NCBI GenBank assembly: GCA_963666475.2
Contig: CAXXJM010000001.1
Span: 496,001-560,000, forward strand
Source of the DNA: JBFHIZ01 sp963666475
GTDB taxonomy: Bacteria > Bacillota > Clostridia > Lachnospirales > Lachnospiraceae
Reading direction: 5' to 3'
Length of the DNA stretch: 64,000 nucleotides
A model generated the notes under the pieces. That model was not told the origin of the DNA, did not search any database, and saw only the letters and a program-made list of their open reading frames with translations. This document shows, in pieces, positions 51,801-61,410 of this stretch. The position numbers and the translations under genes are program-made. Each line of letters opens with the position of its first letter. The stretch's first letter is position 1.

Positions 51801-52460
51801 CTATTTCTGATAATTTGTCAGAACTTCAGAATAATCATAAATAAAATAGTCAGCAAGTTGCATTTTCTCGTTTCTTTTATGGCTCGAAAAATCATCTTCT
51901 ACTGCGCAAACCTTCATATTTGCATTTTTTCCAGCTTGAATTCCAGCGATGACATCTTCGAATACCAGACAGTTTTCAACAGGTATATCCAATAATTTTG
52001 CAGCTAATAAATAGACATCAGGTGCAGGCTTTCCAATTTTTGCTTCACATGATGTGACAACAACATCAAAAAAATGCGAAATATGTAGTGATTCAAGCAC
52101 CGCTTCCACAAGTTCACGAGAATTACTACTTGCTATACCGAGTTTGATATTATTATTTTTGGCATAAGTTAGTACGGAATGTACGTTTTTTTTCATCGGA
52201 ACTTTTTTTGTATAGTATTCCCATGCAAGCTCATTCCAATCATTTTTTATAGTCTCAATTGAGTCTTTGAGTGAAAAAAATTCTTTAAAATAATGTGCGG
52301 TTTCTGTAAAGCTAAAACCTTCAATTTTATCCTGAAAACCATCAGGTACAGTGATTTGATACTTATCCAAGTAAACTTCGTCAATTTCTTTCCATATCCA
52401 CATGGAATCTACGAGCGTCCCATCTAAATCAAATATAAATGCATGAATATCTTTTAACAT
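51801..52460 (-). CDS. HAD-superfamily phosphatase (beta-phosphoglucomutase-like)
   Basis: A 219-residue HAD hydrolase, subclass IA. Motif I is DLDGTLVDS; motif II is in GIASSNS; motif III lysine is in KIGKPAPDVY; motif IV is VFEDVIAGIQAG. A small helical cap (about residues 15-80) fits the beta-phosphoglucomutase-like group. The motif I acid pair and GIQAG suggest a sugar-phosphate or nucleotide-like substrate, not narrowed further. It is 4 bases from the rsuA-like gene. Confidence 0.9.
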   Translation of the reverse strand: MLKDIHAFIFDLDGTLVDSMWIWKEIDEVYLDKYQITVPDGFQDKIEGFSFTETAHYFKEFFSLKDSIETIKNDWNELAWEYYTKKVPMKKNVHSVLTYAKNNNIKLGIASSNSRELVEAVLESLHISHFFDVVVTSCEAKIGKPAPDVYLLAAKLLDIPVENCLVFEDVIAGIQAGKNANMKVCAVEDDFSSHKRNEKMQLADYFIYDYSEVLTNYQK

Positions 52461-52464
52461 AATT

Positions 52465-53199
52465 TTATTTCTCCGTAATTATTTCTTCTTTGTTTGTAAA
52501 TATTAAATCCATCTCAGATGTAGTTAATTCACGATAGTCACCTTTTTGAAGAACTGGATCTAAATCCAGTGAACCAATGGAAACACGTTTTAAATAGGTA
52601 ACATTTCTACCATTCGCTTGGAACATTCGCTTAACTTGATGATATCGCCCTTCGCAAATAGAAACTTCAACTTCACTGCTTAAATTAGATGAATTTAATA
52701 TTTTTAGTTTGGCCGGCATTGTTCGAGCCTCTTCCCCAATCGAAAATCCTTCAAGAAAAATAGGAATCAATATCTCTTGTATCGGACCGTCAAGTTTAGC
52801 AAAGTATGTCTTATAAACATGTTTTGTTGGTGAGGTTATTCGATGCGCAAACTCGCCATCATTCGTGATAATTAATAATCCTTCCGTATCAATATCTAAT
52901 CGACCTACCGGAAATAAATTTTTAATGGGTTCGTTCTTGAAAATTGTTGTAACGCAAGGATAATGGGGGTCTTTTGTTGCAGAAACTACACCCATAGGTT
53001 TGTGAAGCATATAGTATTTGTATTTTGTATAGGAAAGAATATTTCCTTCATACACAACTTTATCTTCATTTTCGGAGACATGTATAGAAGGATCTTTTAC
53101 GATATTTCCGTTAACTTTAATTTTCCCTTTGCGTATAATATCCTTTACATCTTTTCTTGAGCCAATATTTAAGGAACATAAATATTTATCCAGTCTCAC
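52465..53199 (-). CDS. RsuA/RluB-family pseudouridine synthase
   Basis: A 244-residue protein with an N-terminal S4 domain (MRLDKYLCSLNIGSRKDVKDII region) and the catalytic motif GRLDIDTEGLLIITNDG. EGRYHQVKRMFQA is the family C-terminal block. Single-gene members act on 16S (RsuA) or 23S (RluB/RluF) rRNA; the choice cannot be made from sequence alone. Confidence 0.92.
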   Translation of the reverse strand: MRLDKYLCSLNIGSRKDVKDIIRKGKIKVNGNIVKDPSIHVSENEDKVVYEGNILSYTKYKYYMLHKPMGVVSATKDPHYPCVTTIFKNEPIKNLFPVGRLDIDTEGLLIITNDGEFAHRITSPTKHVYKTYFAKLDGPIQEILIPIFLEGFSIGEEARTMPAKLKILNSSNLSSEVEVSICEGRYHQVKRMFQANGRNVTYLKRVSIGSLDLDPVLQKGDYRELTTSEMDLIFTNKEEIITEK

Positions 53200-53215
53200 A
53201 AAATCCTTCTTTCTA

Positions 53216-53253
53216 AAAAATAAAAGTATATCATACGATATACTTTTATTTTT
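53216..53253 (-). terminator. Terminator after the DivIVA-like gene
   Basis: AAAAATAAAAGTATATC (53216-53232), loop ATAC, GATATACTTTTATTTTT (53237-53253). A 17-pair AT-rich stem that overlaps the gene's stop codon (53252-53254). Confidence 0.85.
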
Positions 53254-53902
53254 ACATAATATCTAGTCCGACTTTTTCATCTGACTCTGTATCAGATAGA
53301 TCCAAATCGATTTCTTTATCATCATATGATTCATCGTATGAACTGTCATAAGGAACTTCTTGCGGATATAACTCTTCGCGGTTGTTTCTGACGGTTTCAT
53401 ATTTCTCGTTGAGTGAATTTAATAATATTTCATATTGCATAGAAGCTTGATTTATCGAAGATTCTAAGAGCGCTTGAATATCTAATAAGAAATTATCCAT
53501 GTAAGAAACGGACGCTTGACGATATTCATTACCCTCAATGGTCGCTTTTTCCAAAATCTCTTGTGCTTGTAGGGCAGCCATTTTTACAACTTCATTTGCT
53601 TTCGCATATGCTTGTTGCATAATTTCATGTTCATTAACCAATTCATTTGTTTGAATAGTAGTTTTATTAATCAATTTTTCCGCTTTGTCCCTAGCGTCAT
53701 TTAAAATCGCTTCTTTGTTTTTGATGATTTTACGATAATACTTTATTTCATCCGGTGTCGTTGCTCGCAGATTATGTAGTAAGTCATCGATTTCTTCTTT
53801 GTTTACTATGATTTTTGAGTTGGAGAATGGTTGATATTTACAACTATCAATATATTCTTCAATATCATCAATTAATTGCTCGATTTTGCTACTCATATAC
53901 AC
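53252..53902 (-). CDS. Coiled-coil protein, DivIVA-like or V-ATPase subunit H-like, function unknown
   Basis: A 216-residue cytoplasmic protein dominated by a long coiled coil (about residues 45-170, rich in Glu, Ala, Asn and Lys) and a very acidic tail (about 180-216, with DSSYDESYDDKEIDLDLSD). The N-terminal part, SKIEQLIDDIEEYIDSCKY and KIIVNKEEIDDLLHNLR, has the shape of a DivIVA-type N-terminus. Such genes beside coaD in Clostridia are often labelled ATPase subunit; no ATPase motif is present. A role in membrane or division scaffolding is a guess. Confidence 0.72.
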   Translation of the reverse strand: MYMSSKIEQLIDDIEEYIDSCKYQPFSNSKIIVNKEEIDDLLHNLRATTPDEIKYYRKIIKNKEAILNDARDKAEKLINKTTIQTNELVNEHEIMQQAYAKANEVVKMAALQAQEILEKATIEGNEYRQASVSYMDNFLLDIQALLESSINQASMQYEILLNSLNEKYETVRNNREELYPQEVPYDSSYDESYDDKEIDLDLSDTESDEKVGLDIM

Positions 53903-53905
53903 TCC

Positions 53906-54418
53906 CTATGATTTCTTATTTTTTAAAGCTTCAATATCATCTAATGAATACCCAAATTTTTCGTATGTACGTTCCATTACATAACCAGGTACGCACTGTG
54001 ATAAGTCCCCTTTGTAACGGGCAATTTCTTTTACTATAGTAGAACTTAAATACGAATTTTCTAAGCTCGTAGTTAAAAACACAGTGTCAACAGTCTCATT
54101 TGACAATTTACGGTTTGTCTGAGCAATCTGTAATTCGTAATCGAAATCGGTTACAGCACGAAGCCCTCGTACCAATACACGAATGTTTTGCTCTTTTGCA
54201 TAATCTATGGTAAGTCCAGAATATGATCCAACTTTGACGTTTGGATAATCTTTTACCACTTCTTCTAACATTTTAACACGTTCATGAATAGAAAACAATG
54301 CAGTTTTATATTGATTGTTAAGCACTGCAACAATTACTTCACTGTACATTTCGGATGCTCGGTGAATAATATCCAAATGTCCAAAAGTTACAGGGTCAAA
54401 ACTTCCAGGATAAATCAC
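53906..54418 (-). CDS. coaD: Phosphopantetheine adenylyltransferase
   Basis: Penultimate step of coenzyme A synthesis. The nucleotidyltransferase motif YPGSFDPVTFGHLDI begins two residues after the GTG at 54418, which has AAAAGGG just upstream and starts 10 bases after the rsmD stop. The frame extends to 54571, but that part lies within rsmD and does not belong to the family. The product is about 170 residues, close to the usual 160-165. VRGLRAVTDFDYELQIA and SSTIVKEIA complete the set. Confidence 0.93.
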   Translation of the reverse strand: MIYPGSFDPVTFGHLDIIHRASEMYSEVIVAVLNNQYKTALFSIHERVKMLEEVVKDYPNVKVGSYSGLTIDYAKEQNIRVLVRGLRAVTDFDYELQIAQTNRKLSNETVDTVFLTTSLENSYLSSTIVKEIARYKGDLSQCVPGYVMERTYEKFGYSLDDIEALKNKKS

Positions 54419-54428
54419 TCGATCCCTT

Positions 54429-54983
54429 TTAACTTCTTTGTTTTCGGATGAATATAAGTTTGTTTGCTTTGTAGATTTTTTCTCTTTCAATACAATACCC
54501 CCAGTCTTCGATTTCATCAAAAGATGTTTTTTCATCTGCTTCAACGATAAGTAAGGTATCTTGATCCACATAATTAAAATTAACGAGTGCTTTTAATACA
54601 TCTTTTTCTAAATTTTTTTGATATGGAGGGTCAATATAAAAAATATCAACATGCTCCTCTTTGATGGCATAAAGGGCGTCAATGGCATCTTGCTTTAAAA
54701 CGACACCTCCTGCATCCAATTTTGTAGATTTTAAATTTTTTGTAATACAGTTAATGGCCTCTTTGTTGTTATCAATAAAATAACTTTTGGAGGCACCTCT
54801 GCTTAATGCTTCAATGCCTATGGCACCACTCCCGCTAAATAGATCAACAAAAATAGCTTGTGGTATATTGTCTTGTAAAATATTAAATAAAGTTTCACGA
54901 ATACGGTCTTTTGTTGGTCTGGTATCCATGCCTTCTGGTGTTGATAAGGTTAATCTTCTTGCCTTTCCAGCAATGACTCTCAT
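54429..54983 (-). CDS. rsmD: 16S rRNA (guanine966-N2)-methyltransferase
   Basis: A 184-residue SAM-dependent methyltransferase. The start MRVIAGKARRLTL, the RPTKDRIRETLFNIL block, the SAM loop VDLFSGSGAIGIEALSRGA and the catalytic DPPY are all present. GTGAGGGTG precedes the ATG. It lies directly before coaD, the usual pair. Confidence 0.96.
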   Translation of the reverse strand: MRVIAGKARRLTLSTPEGMDTRPTKDRIRETLFNILQDNIPQAIFVDLFSGSGAIGIEALSRGASKSYFIDNNKEAINCITKNLKSTKLDAGGVVLKQDAIDALYAIKEEHVDIFYIDPPYQKNLEKDVLKALVNFNYVDQDTLLIVEADEKTSFDEIEDWGYCIEREKIYKANKLIFIRKQRS

Positions 54984-55009
54984 GCTTCACCCTCACTTTC
55001 GATATAGAT

Positions 55010-57247
55010 TTATGTTCGAATTTTAACACCCTTAGAATCTCTGCTTCCAAGCTTGATTTTATTTAATTCGACTTCTTTCTTTTTGTACAAGATTGTGTGT
55101 TCTACAGCATTTGCAGTATAGTAAATATCTTCAACTTTTGAATTCGAAGAAAGTTTCATGCCTCTAACACCAACTGCTGTTTTCTTTTTCTCTGGGATTT
55201 CTTCAAGAGGATATCTTAGGAAACATCCATCGTTAGAAACCATGACAATATTTCTTTGATCGACTAGTAATTCAACGGATATCACATGGTCATCATCCAT
55301 TAATTTTGTGGCTGCAATCTCTTTTCGTGTTACGTAAAACTCGGAACCATCTACTTGTTTAACATAGCCTTGTTCGGTTGCAAAAATCAAACGTCCTACA
55401 GCGACTGAAGTCTGATTATAAATTGCAACGATCTGTTCTGAATCGGCAGAATAATTACTTACATTGTCAATTGGAAATCCCTTATCACGAAACTTTCCAA
55501 ATGGTAAATCATCTACTTTAATGGTGTGCATCTGTCCTTGATTTGTGAAGATACAAATTCTACCTGTATTTTTTGCTTGAATAATATATTTGTTTTCCGT
55601 TTCCGCGGCTTCTCTGTTTCGTTCAAATGTCGCAGAATCTACACATCTTGCATATCCAAATCGATCAATTAATACAACCAGATCAATCTCTTCTTGCTCT
55701 TTTTCTTCGTAGACAGCTTGACCGACATTATCGATTACCGTTTTTCTTTTGTTCGAAAAATGCTTCTTCATATCATCGAGTTCATTTACTAGAACCTGTA
55801 TCATTGAGTCTTTGCGTTCTAGAATGTCCTCGTAACGATAAATATTGGCTAGGGTCGTTTCATGTTCATTCATTAATGCTTCGATTTCTAAACCAATTAA
55901 TTTATAAAGACGCATATCTAAAATCGCATTCGCTTGTAATTCGGTAAATTGTAACTGCTCAGCCATCAACTTTGATTCTTTTGACTTGAACTTGATGCCA
56001 TCCGTTTTGCCTGAAACCAGACACAGCTTCACCATGTTTCTGTCTTTTGAACCACGCAAAATCTCAATAATTAAATCGATAATATTACATGCACGAATCA
56101 AACCTTCCTGAACTTCCTTTTTCTTGAGTTCTTTTTCTAGAAGGTTTGTATATTTTCTTTTTGTTACTTCGTATTGAAACTCTACATTTTTTTGGATGAT
56201 TTCCTTAAGCCCCATTGTTTCAGGTCGTTGATTGGAAATTGCAAGCATATTTACACCGAAGGTATCTTCGAGCCTGGTTTTGCTATATAAAAGATTTACA
56301 AAATTCTCAGCATCCGCATCTTTCTTTAATTCGATAACGATATAAATACCTTCTTTTGAAGATTGGTTTGAAATATCAACTATTTCCGGTGCTTTTTTTG
56401 ATTCATACAACTTTGCTACATCACTAAGAAATTTAGAGATATTTGCACCGACCATTGGATATGGTATTTCTGTAATTACAACTTGTAATTTACCACCCTT
56501 TTTTTTCTGTATTTCAACTTTACCACGAACTTTGATTTTTCCAACACCAGTTTCATATATATCAAGTAAATCGTCTTTGTTTACTACAATGCCACCTGTT
56601 GGAAAATCTGGTCCTTTTACATATTTCATCAGTTCTTTTGTGGTAATGGATTCATCTTTCATAAATGCTTTTGTAGCGTCAATAATTTCGCCAAAATTAT
56701 GAGGAGGTATGCTAGTAGCCATTCCTACAGCAATACCTTCTGCTCCATTCACCAATAAGTTGGAAAATTTTGCAGGAAGAACAGATGGTTCTTTTTCTGT
56801 TTCATCGAAATTTGATACGAAGTCAACAACATCCTTGTCTAAGTCTGCGAGAAGACCTAATTCAGTTATTTCTTCAAGACGTGCTTCCGTATAACGCATA
56901 GCGGCAGCACCATCACCTTCAATATTTCCAAAATTTCCGTGACCATCAACCAGTGGTTTTGATTTCTTGAAATCTTGACTCATAACTACTAAGGAGTCGT
57001 AGATTGAGGAATCGCCGTGAGGGTGATATTTACCCATGGTGTCTCCTACAATACGTGCACTTTTTCGATAATTCTTATCATGTTTTATTCCAAGTTCGTA
57101 CATATCATATAGAGTTCTTCTTTGTACAGGCTTTAGACCATCTCGAACATCTGGAAGGGCTCTTGCTACGATTACGCTCATTGCATAATCTAAGAATGAT
57201 TTTTGCATAATCTCAGAATACTCAGTTTTAATTATTTTTTCTTCCAC
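55010..57247 (-). CDS. parC: DNA topoisomerase IV subunit A (ParC-like)
   Basis: A 745-residue type IIA topoisomerase breakage subunit. ALPDVRDGLKPVQRR, HPHGD and the active-site tyrosine at about 119 (in AAMRYTEARL) are clear. The C-terminal beta-pinwheel has no GyrA box (QRRGGKG), which favours ParC over GyrA. The GTG at 57247 has AAAGGGGAAAG upstream and starts 16 bases after the parE stop; the longer frame to 57274 runs into parE. A canonical gyrA/gyrB pair would be expected elsewhere in the genome. Confidence 0.9.
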   Translation of the reverse strand: MEEKIIKTEYSEIMQKSFLDYAMSVIVARALPDVRDGLKPVQRRTLYDMYELGIKHDKNYRKSARIVGDTMGKYHPHGDSSIYDSLVVMSQDFKKSKPLVDGHGNFGNIEGDGAAAMRYTEARLEEITELGLLADLDKDVVDFVSNFDETEKEPSVLPAKFSNLLVNGAEGIAVGMATSIPPHNFGEIIDATKAFMKDESITTKELMKYVKGPDFPTGGIVVNKDDLLDIYETGVGKIKVRGKVEIQKKKGGKLQVVITEIPYPMVGANISKFLSDVAKLYESKKAPEIVDISNQSSKEGIYIVIELKKDADAENFVNLLYSKTRLEDTFGVNMLAISNQRPETMGLKEIIQKNVEFQYEVTKRKYTNLLEKELKKKEVQEGLIRACNIIDLIIEILRGSKDRNMVKLCLVSGKTDGIKFKSKESKLMAEQLQFTELQANAILDMRLYKLIGLEIEALMNEHETTLANIYRYEDILERKDSMIQVLVNELDDMKKHFSNKRKTVIDNVGQAVYEEKEQEEIDLVVLIDRFGYARCVDSATFERNREAAETENKYIIQAKNTGRICIFTNQGQMHTIKVDDLPFGKFRDKGFPIDNVSNYSADSEQIVAIYNQTSVAVGRLIFATEQGYVKQVDGSEFYVTRKEIAATKLMDDDHVISVELLVDQRNIVMVSNDGCFLRYPLEEIPEKKKTAVGVRGMKLSSNSKVEDIYYTANAVEHTILYKKKEVELNKIKLGSRDSKGVKIRT

Positions 57248-57263
57248 GTTTCTTTCCCCTTTA

Positions 57264-59186
57264 TTAAATGTCAAGTTCTGCTTCGCTTGCGTATTTGTAA
57301 ATAAATGCTTTTCTAGGAGGAACTTCAGATCCCATTAACATCTCTGTTACATCGGATGCCATTCTAGCATCTTCTATTTCTACTTGTTTTAACATTCTTG
57401 TTTCTGGATTGAGCGTGGTTTCCCAAAGCTGATCTGCATCCATTTCCCCAAGTCCTTTATATCGTTGTAATGTGAAATTTCCTTTGTGTGTTTTCTTATA
57501 CTTTTCAAGGGCAGCATCATCAAACAAATATTCGCCTTCGCCTCTTTGGGGAATTGTTTTATATAATGGTGGCATTGCAATATATATATGACCTTCTAAA
57601 ATTAATTCAGGCATGTAACGATAAAATAGAGTTAGTAAAAGGTTACTTATGTGTGCACCGTCAACATCGGCATCTGCCATAATTATGATCTTGTCATATC
57701 TTAATTTTGTAACGTCAAAATCATTTCCATACCCTTCTGAAAAACCACATCCAAATGTATTTATCATTGTTTTGATTTCAGCATTAGCAAGAACTTTGTC
57801 AATACTTGCCTTTTCAACATTCAAAATTTTACCACGAATTGGTAGAATTGCTTGGTACAAACGATTTCTAGCCATTTTTGCGCTTCCACCAGCAGAATCT
57901 CCTTCGACAATGAAAATTTCTGCCTCAGATGCATTTTTTGTTTCGCAATTAGCGAGTTTTCCATTGCTATCAAAAGAAAATTTTGGTTTTGAAAGTAGGT
58001 TTGTTTTAGCCTTTTCTTCTGATTTTCTGATTTTTGCAGATTTTTCTGCGCAACTTATGACTGCTTTTAATACGTCTAAGTTACGATCGAAATATCTTAC
58101 TACTTCTTCATTGACTACTTGACTTACCGCTTTTGATGCATCCTGATTATCTAATTTAGTTTTTGTCTGACCTTCAAATCTAGGTGCGGGATGTTTGATA
58201 GATACGATAGCGGTCATGCCGTTACGCACATCGGCACCTGTGAAGTTGGCATCTTTTTCTTTAAGGATTCCTAGTTCACGAGCATAATTATTAATGATGG
58301 TAGTGAAAATAGATTTGTATCCCGTTAGATGTGTGCCACCTTCGGCATTGTATATGTTATTACAAAAGCCTAATATATTTTCGTGGAATTCGTTCACAAA
58401 CTGAAATGCAATGGTACATTCGATACCTAAAGTTTCTCCTACGAAAGAGATTACGTCCGTAACGGGTTCTGATTTTTTGTTGATATCTTTTATGAATCCA
58501 ACAATTCCTTCGGGTTCGTGATATATGATTTTTTCAATTTCATCTGCACGCTCATCCGCAAAATAAATTGTGAGCATTGGATTTAAATAAGCTGTTTCAT
58601 GAAGACGGCTTTTTACATCATCTGCTTTAAAAATTGTTTTTTCAAAGATTTCATCATCTGGTAAAAAATTAATCCATGTACCAGTGTCTTTGGTTTTGCC
58701 TATTGTAGGAAGAAGACCATTCTCAAGTTCAACTTTTGGAATACCGCGCTCGTACTTATCTTCATGAATTTTTCCGTTTTTACTAACACGCACAGTAAGT
58801 CGTTTAGACAATGCGTTTACTACAGATGAACCTACTCCATGAAGTCCACCACTGGTTTTGTATGCTGAGTTGTCAAATTTTCCACCTGCATGTAGTGTTG
58901 TAAACACAAGGCGTTCTGCACTCATACCTTTTTCATGCATTTCAATTGGAATACCACGTCCATTATCTGAAATGGTAGCAGAACCATCCTTTTCTAATGT
59001 CACAAAAATTTCCGAACAAAAGCCAGCCAAATGCTCATCTACAGAATTGTCAACAATCTCATAAATTAAATGATTCAAACCTTTTGTTGAAACACTTCCG
59101 ATATACATTCCGGGACGCACGCGTACAGCTTCTAAACCTTCTAATACGGTGATATTCTTTGCGTCATAGGTATTTGCTTTACTCAT
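57264..59186 (-). CDS. parE: DNA topoisomerase IV subunit B (ParE-like)
   Basis: The 640-residue ATPase partner. The GHKL ATPase has EIVDNSVDEHLAGF and DNGRGIPIEMHEKG; the TOPRIM domain has EGDSAGGSAKMARNR and DADVDGAHI. The end motif LWETTLNPETRMLKQV is typical. Pairing with the GyrA-box-less subunit supports ParE. Directly upstream of parC. Confidence 0.9.
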   Translation of the reverse strand: MSKANTYDAKNITVLEGLEAVRVRPGMYIGSVSTKGLNHLIYEIVDNSVDEHLAGFCSEIFVTLEKDGSATISDNGRGIPIEMHEKGMSAERLVFTTLHAGGKFDNSAYKTSGGLHGVGSSVVNALSKRLTVRVSKNGKIHEDKYERGIPKVELENGLLPTIGKTKDTGTWINFLPDDEIFEKTIFKADDVKSRLHETAYLNPMLTIYFADERADEIEKIIYHEPEGIVGFIKDINKKSEPVTDVISFVGETLGIECTIAFQFVNEFHENILGFCNNIYNAEGGTHLTGYKSIFTTIINNYARELGILKEKDANFTGADVRNGMTAIVSIKHPAPRFEGQTKTKLDNQDASKAVSQVVNEEVVRYFDRNLDVLKAVISCAEKSAKIRKSEEKAKTNLLSKPKFSFDSNGKLANCETKNASEAEIFIVEGDSAGGSAKMARNRLYQAILPIRGKILNVEKASIDKVLANAEIKTMINTFGCGFSEGYGNDFDVTKLRYDKIIIMADADVDGAHISNLLLTLFYRYMPELILEGHIYIAMPPLYKTIPQRGEGEYLFDDAALEKYKKTHKGNFTLQRYKGLGEMDADQLWETTLNPETRMLKQVEIEDARMASDVTEMLMGSEVPPRKAFIYKYASEAELDI

Positions 59187-59222
59187 AATATTCCCCTTTG
59201 TTTTCTTGTTTTTTCTTCATTT

Positions 59223-59250
59223 AGTATATCATAACATGCATTTTTTTCAA
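59223..59250 (-). promoter_or_regulatory. Promoter of parE-parC
   Basis: TTGAAA (59250-59245), 16-base spacer, TATACT (59228-59223) on the minus strand, about 37 bases before the parE start. Confidence 0.6.
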
Positions 59251-59254
59251 ATAG

Positions 59255-59278
59255 AAAAGCACAAACAGTTGTGCTTTT
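59255..59278 (-). terminator. Terminator after recG
   Basis: AAAAGCACAA, loop ACAG, TTGTGCTTTT (10 pairs) with a short T-tract on the minus strand, between recG and parE. The parE promoter's -35 box lies just beyond it. Confidence 0.75.
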
Positions 59279-59314
59279 TAAAAAACGACGTATATATCTA
59301 GTATATATGGACTA

Positions 59315-61369
59315 CTATAAAATATGTTCGTATGTTTCGATTTTGATATATTTCGATAAATAGTCTTCTATTTTTGCTTTTTCTACTGTAGATAATGTTT
59401 GCATTGTTTGGGATAATTCCTTTACCAAATTTGAAGCGCCGATTAATTCATTGGCATTCTCATAGATATCTGCAATCATAAATGGCATCGATCCACTTTG
59501 TTCAATTCCTAATAGATTTCCAGGGCCTCTTAGCTTCAAGTCTTCATTTGCAATATCAAACCCATCATTTGAATGCAGCAATATTTCCAACCTCTCTTTA
59601 GACTGCTTGGTATTGCTTTCTGATAAAAAAATACAGTAGGATTGTGCTTCTCCTCTTCCGATACGACCTCTAAGTTGGTGAAGTGTTGCCAAACCAAATC
59701 GGTCTGCATTTTCAATCAACATCACAGTTGCATTAGGAACATTAACACCTACTTCGATTACTGTAGTTGCAACAAGAACGTCAATTTGATGTTCTTTAAA
59801 ATCAGACATGATTTTGGATTTATCTTTTGGCTTCATTTTCCCGTGAATGACACCAATTTTAATATGGTCAGGTAGATTATCATTCAATTCTTTGGAATAA
59901 TCTTTTACATTTTTTAATGTTTCATTCCCTTCAACAGCTTCTACCATAGGACAAATAATATACGCCTGATGTCCGGCATCAATTTGCTTTAATATAAAAT
60001 CATGTGCTTTTTTGCGATAGTCTTGACTAATTACAGAATTTTTAATCGGTAAACGACCAATGGGCAACATGTCAACGATTGATACATCTAAATCGCCAAA
60101 TAAAATAATTGCAAGTGATCTTGGAATTGGTGTCGCACTCATTACCAATGTGTGAATATGTTCGCCTTTTCCACTTAATGCTTCACGCTGTTTGACACCA
60201 AAACGATGTTGTTCATCAGTAATAACTAACCCCAAATTTTTAAATTTAACGGATTCCTGAACAAGTGCATGAGTACCAATGATCATGTTATACGTACCGT
60301 CAGAAATCATTTCATAGATTTTCTTTTTTGATGAAGCAGATACACTGCTTGTCAATAAACAAGGGCGCGCGTTTTTGATTTGATATTTTTGGATCATTTC
60401 AGTAATTGTTTGATAATGTTGCTCAGCTAATATTTCAAGAGGAGCCATAAAAGCGCATTGATATGAATTGCTCGTACATTGAATCATTGCAAGGATGGCT
60501 AGAATTGTTTTTCCAGAGCCAACATCTCCTTGTACCAAACGATTCATTTGATGTTCTCCACATAAATCATTTGAAATCTCATTCCAAGCTTTTTCCTGAG
60601 CTCTCGTCAAGCGATACGGAAGCACTTCAATCAGTCGATTGGTATCGGCTGTTGGAATCATAGGTGAAGCATTTTTTTCTTTATCCTCACTGTTCCTTAA
60701 CTGCATAAGACGATAAAAATAGACAAAAAATTCATCAAAAGCTAATCTTCTCTTTGCTTCACTAAGAAATTCCCTAGAATCAGGGAAATGAATTTGTCGA
60801 ATTGCTTCGGCTCTAGAGAAGAACGATTCTTTCTCTAGAATGGATTTTGGAAGATAATCTTCTTCGTTCATAATTCCCAATTGTAAGATTTGAATGATTG
60901 CTTTTTTTATGGTTTGATTATTAATTCCTTTCGTAAGCGTATAAAAAGGTTGGAAAGTATTTTCTATTTTTTGGTAATCGTCCTCAGAATATAAAGAAGG
61001 TTGAACAAAATAATACTTATCCCCTTTTTTTTCAAGCTTGCCGTATACTATTTTACGAGTGTTTTCTTTACAGGTCTTTGCCAAGAAAGGCATATGAAAG
61101 AAAGTCATTTGAAACAAAACACCATCAAATGACCTTGCGTGAATAATTGTAATTGATTTTTGGTTTCGATATATGTTGTTCGCAGACAAGATATCACAAC
61201 GAACGGCTATTTCATCTGAGGGAAGTTGCCCATTTAGCTGAACAGGTTCACAGTAGTGTTTATAGCTTCTTGGGAAGAATTGTATTAGGTCAACCACAGA
61301 AAATATATTTAGTTTTTGAAAGAAGGCTTCCGTTTTGGGACCAATTCCTTTTAACTCTCCAATTGTCAT
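59315..61369 (-). CDS. recG: ATP-dependent DNA helicase RecG
   Basis: Regresses stalled forks and branch-migrates junctions. The 684-residue product has an N-terminal wedge/OB domain (about 1-215), helicase motifs with Walker A GDVGSGKT, DEQH in ITDEQHRFG, SATPIP, and motif VI QLRGRIGRGE. The C-terminal part includes the AGxDLxxRGxG-like DLKLRGPGNLLG. AGGAG lies right after the T-tract of the upstream terminator. Confidence 0.96.
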   Translation of the reverse strand: MTIGELKGIGPKTEAFFQKLNIFSVVDLIQFFPRSYKHYCEPVQLNGQLPSDEIAVRCDILSANNIYRNQKSITIIHARSFDGVLFQMTFFHMPFLAKTCKENTRKIVYGKLEKKGDKYYFVQPSLYSEDDYQKIENTFQPFYTLTKGINNQTIKKAIIQILQLGIMNEEDYLPKSILEKESFFSRAEAIRQIHFPDSREFLSEAKRRLAFDEFFVYFYRLMQLRNSEDKEKNASPMIPTADTNRLIEVLPYRLTRAQEKAWNEISNDLCGEHQMNRLVQGDVGSGKTILAILAMIQCTSNSYQCAFMAPLEILAEQHYQTITEMIQKYQIKNARPCLLTSSVSASSKKKIYEMISDGTYNMIIGTHALVQESVKFKNLGLVITDEQHRFGVKQREALSGKGEHIHTLVMSATPIPRSLAIILFGDLDVSIVDMLPIGRLPIKNSVISQDYRKKAHDFILKQIDAGHQAYIICPMVEAVEGNETLKNVKDYSKELNDNLPDHIKIGVIHGKMKPKDKSKIMSDFKEHQIDVLVATTVIEVGVNVPNATVMLIENADRFGLATLHQLRGRIGRGEAQSYCIFLSESNTKQSKERLEILLHSNDGFDIANEDLKLRGPGNLLGIEQSGSMPFMIADIYENANELIGASNLVKELSQTMQTLSTVEKAKIEDYLSKYIKIETYEHIL

Positions 61370-61382
61370 TTCGTATTCTCCT

Positions 61383-61409
61383 AAAAAAAGCCCGGAAACC
61401 GGGCTTTTT
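61383..61409 (-). terminator. Terminator between fakA and recG
   Basis: AAAAAAGCCCGG, loop AAA, CCGGGCTTTTT. The minus strand ends in a T run that is immediately followed by the recG ribosome site, so recG needs read-through or a close promoter. Confidence 0.85.
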
Positions 61410-61410
61410 C

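Noticed and set aside
53906..54571. A longer CoaD of 221 residues
   Set aside because: The first 51 codons run inside rsmD and are not part of the CoaD family; GTG 54418 with AAAAGGG gives the normal length.
57649..58122. A 157-codon plus-strand frame inside parE
   Set aside because: It is antisense to the TOPRIM and neighbouring blocks of ParE, which fully explain the codon pattern.
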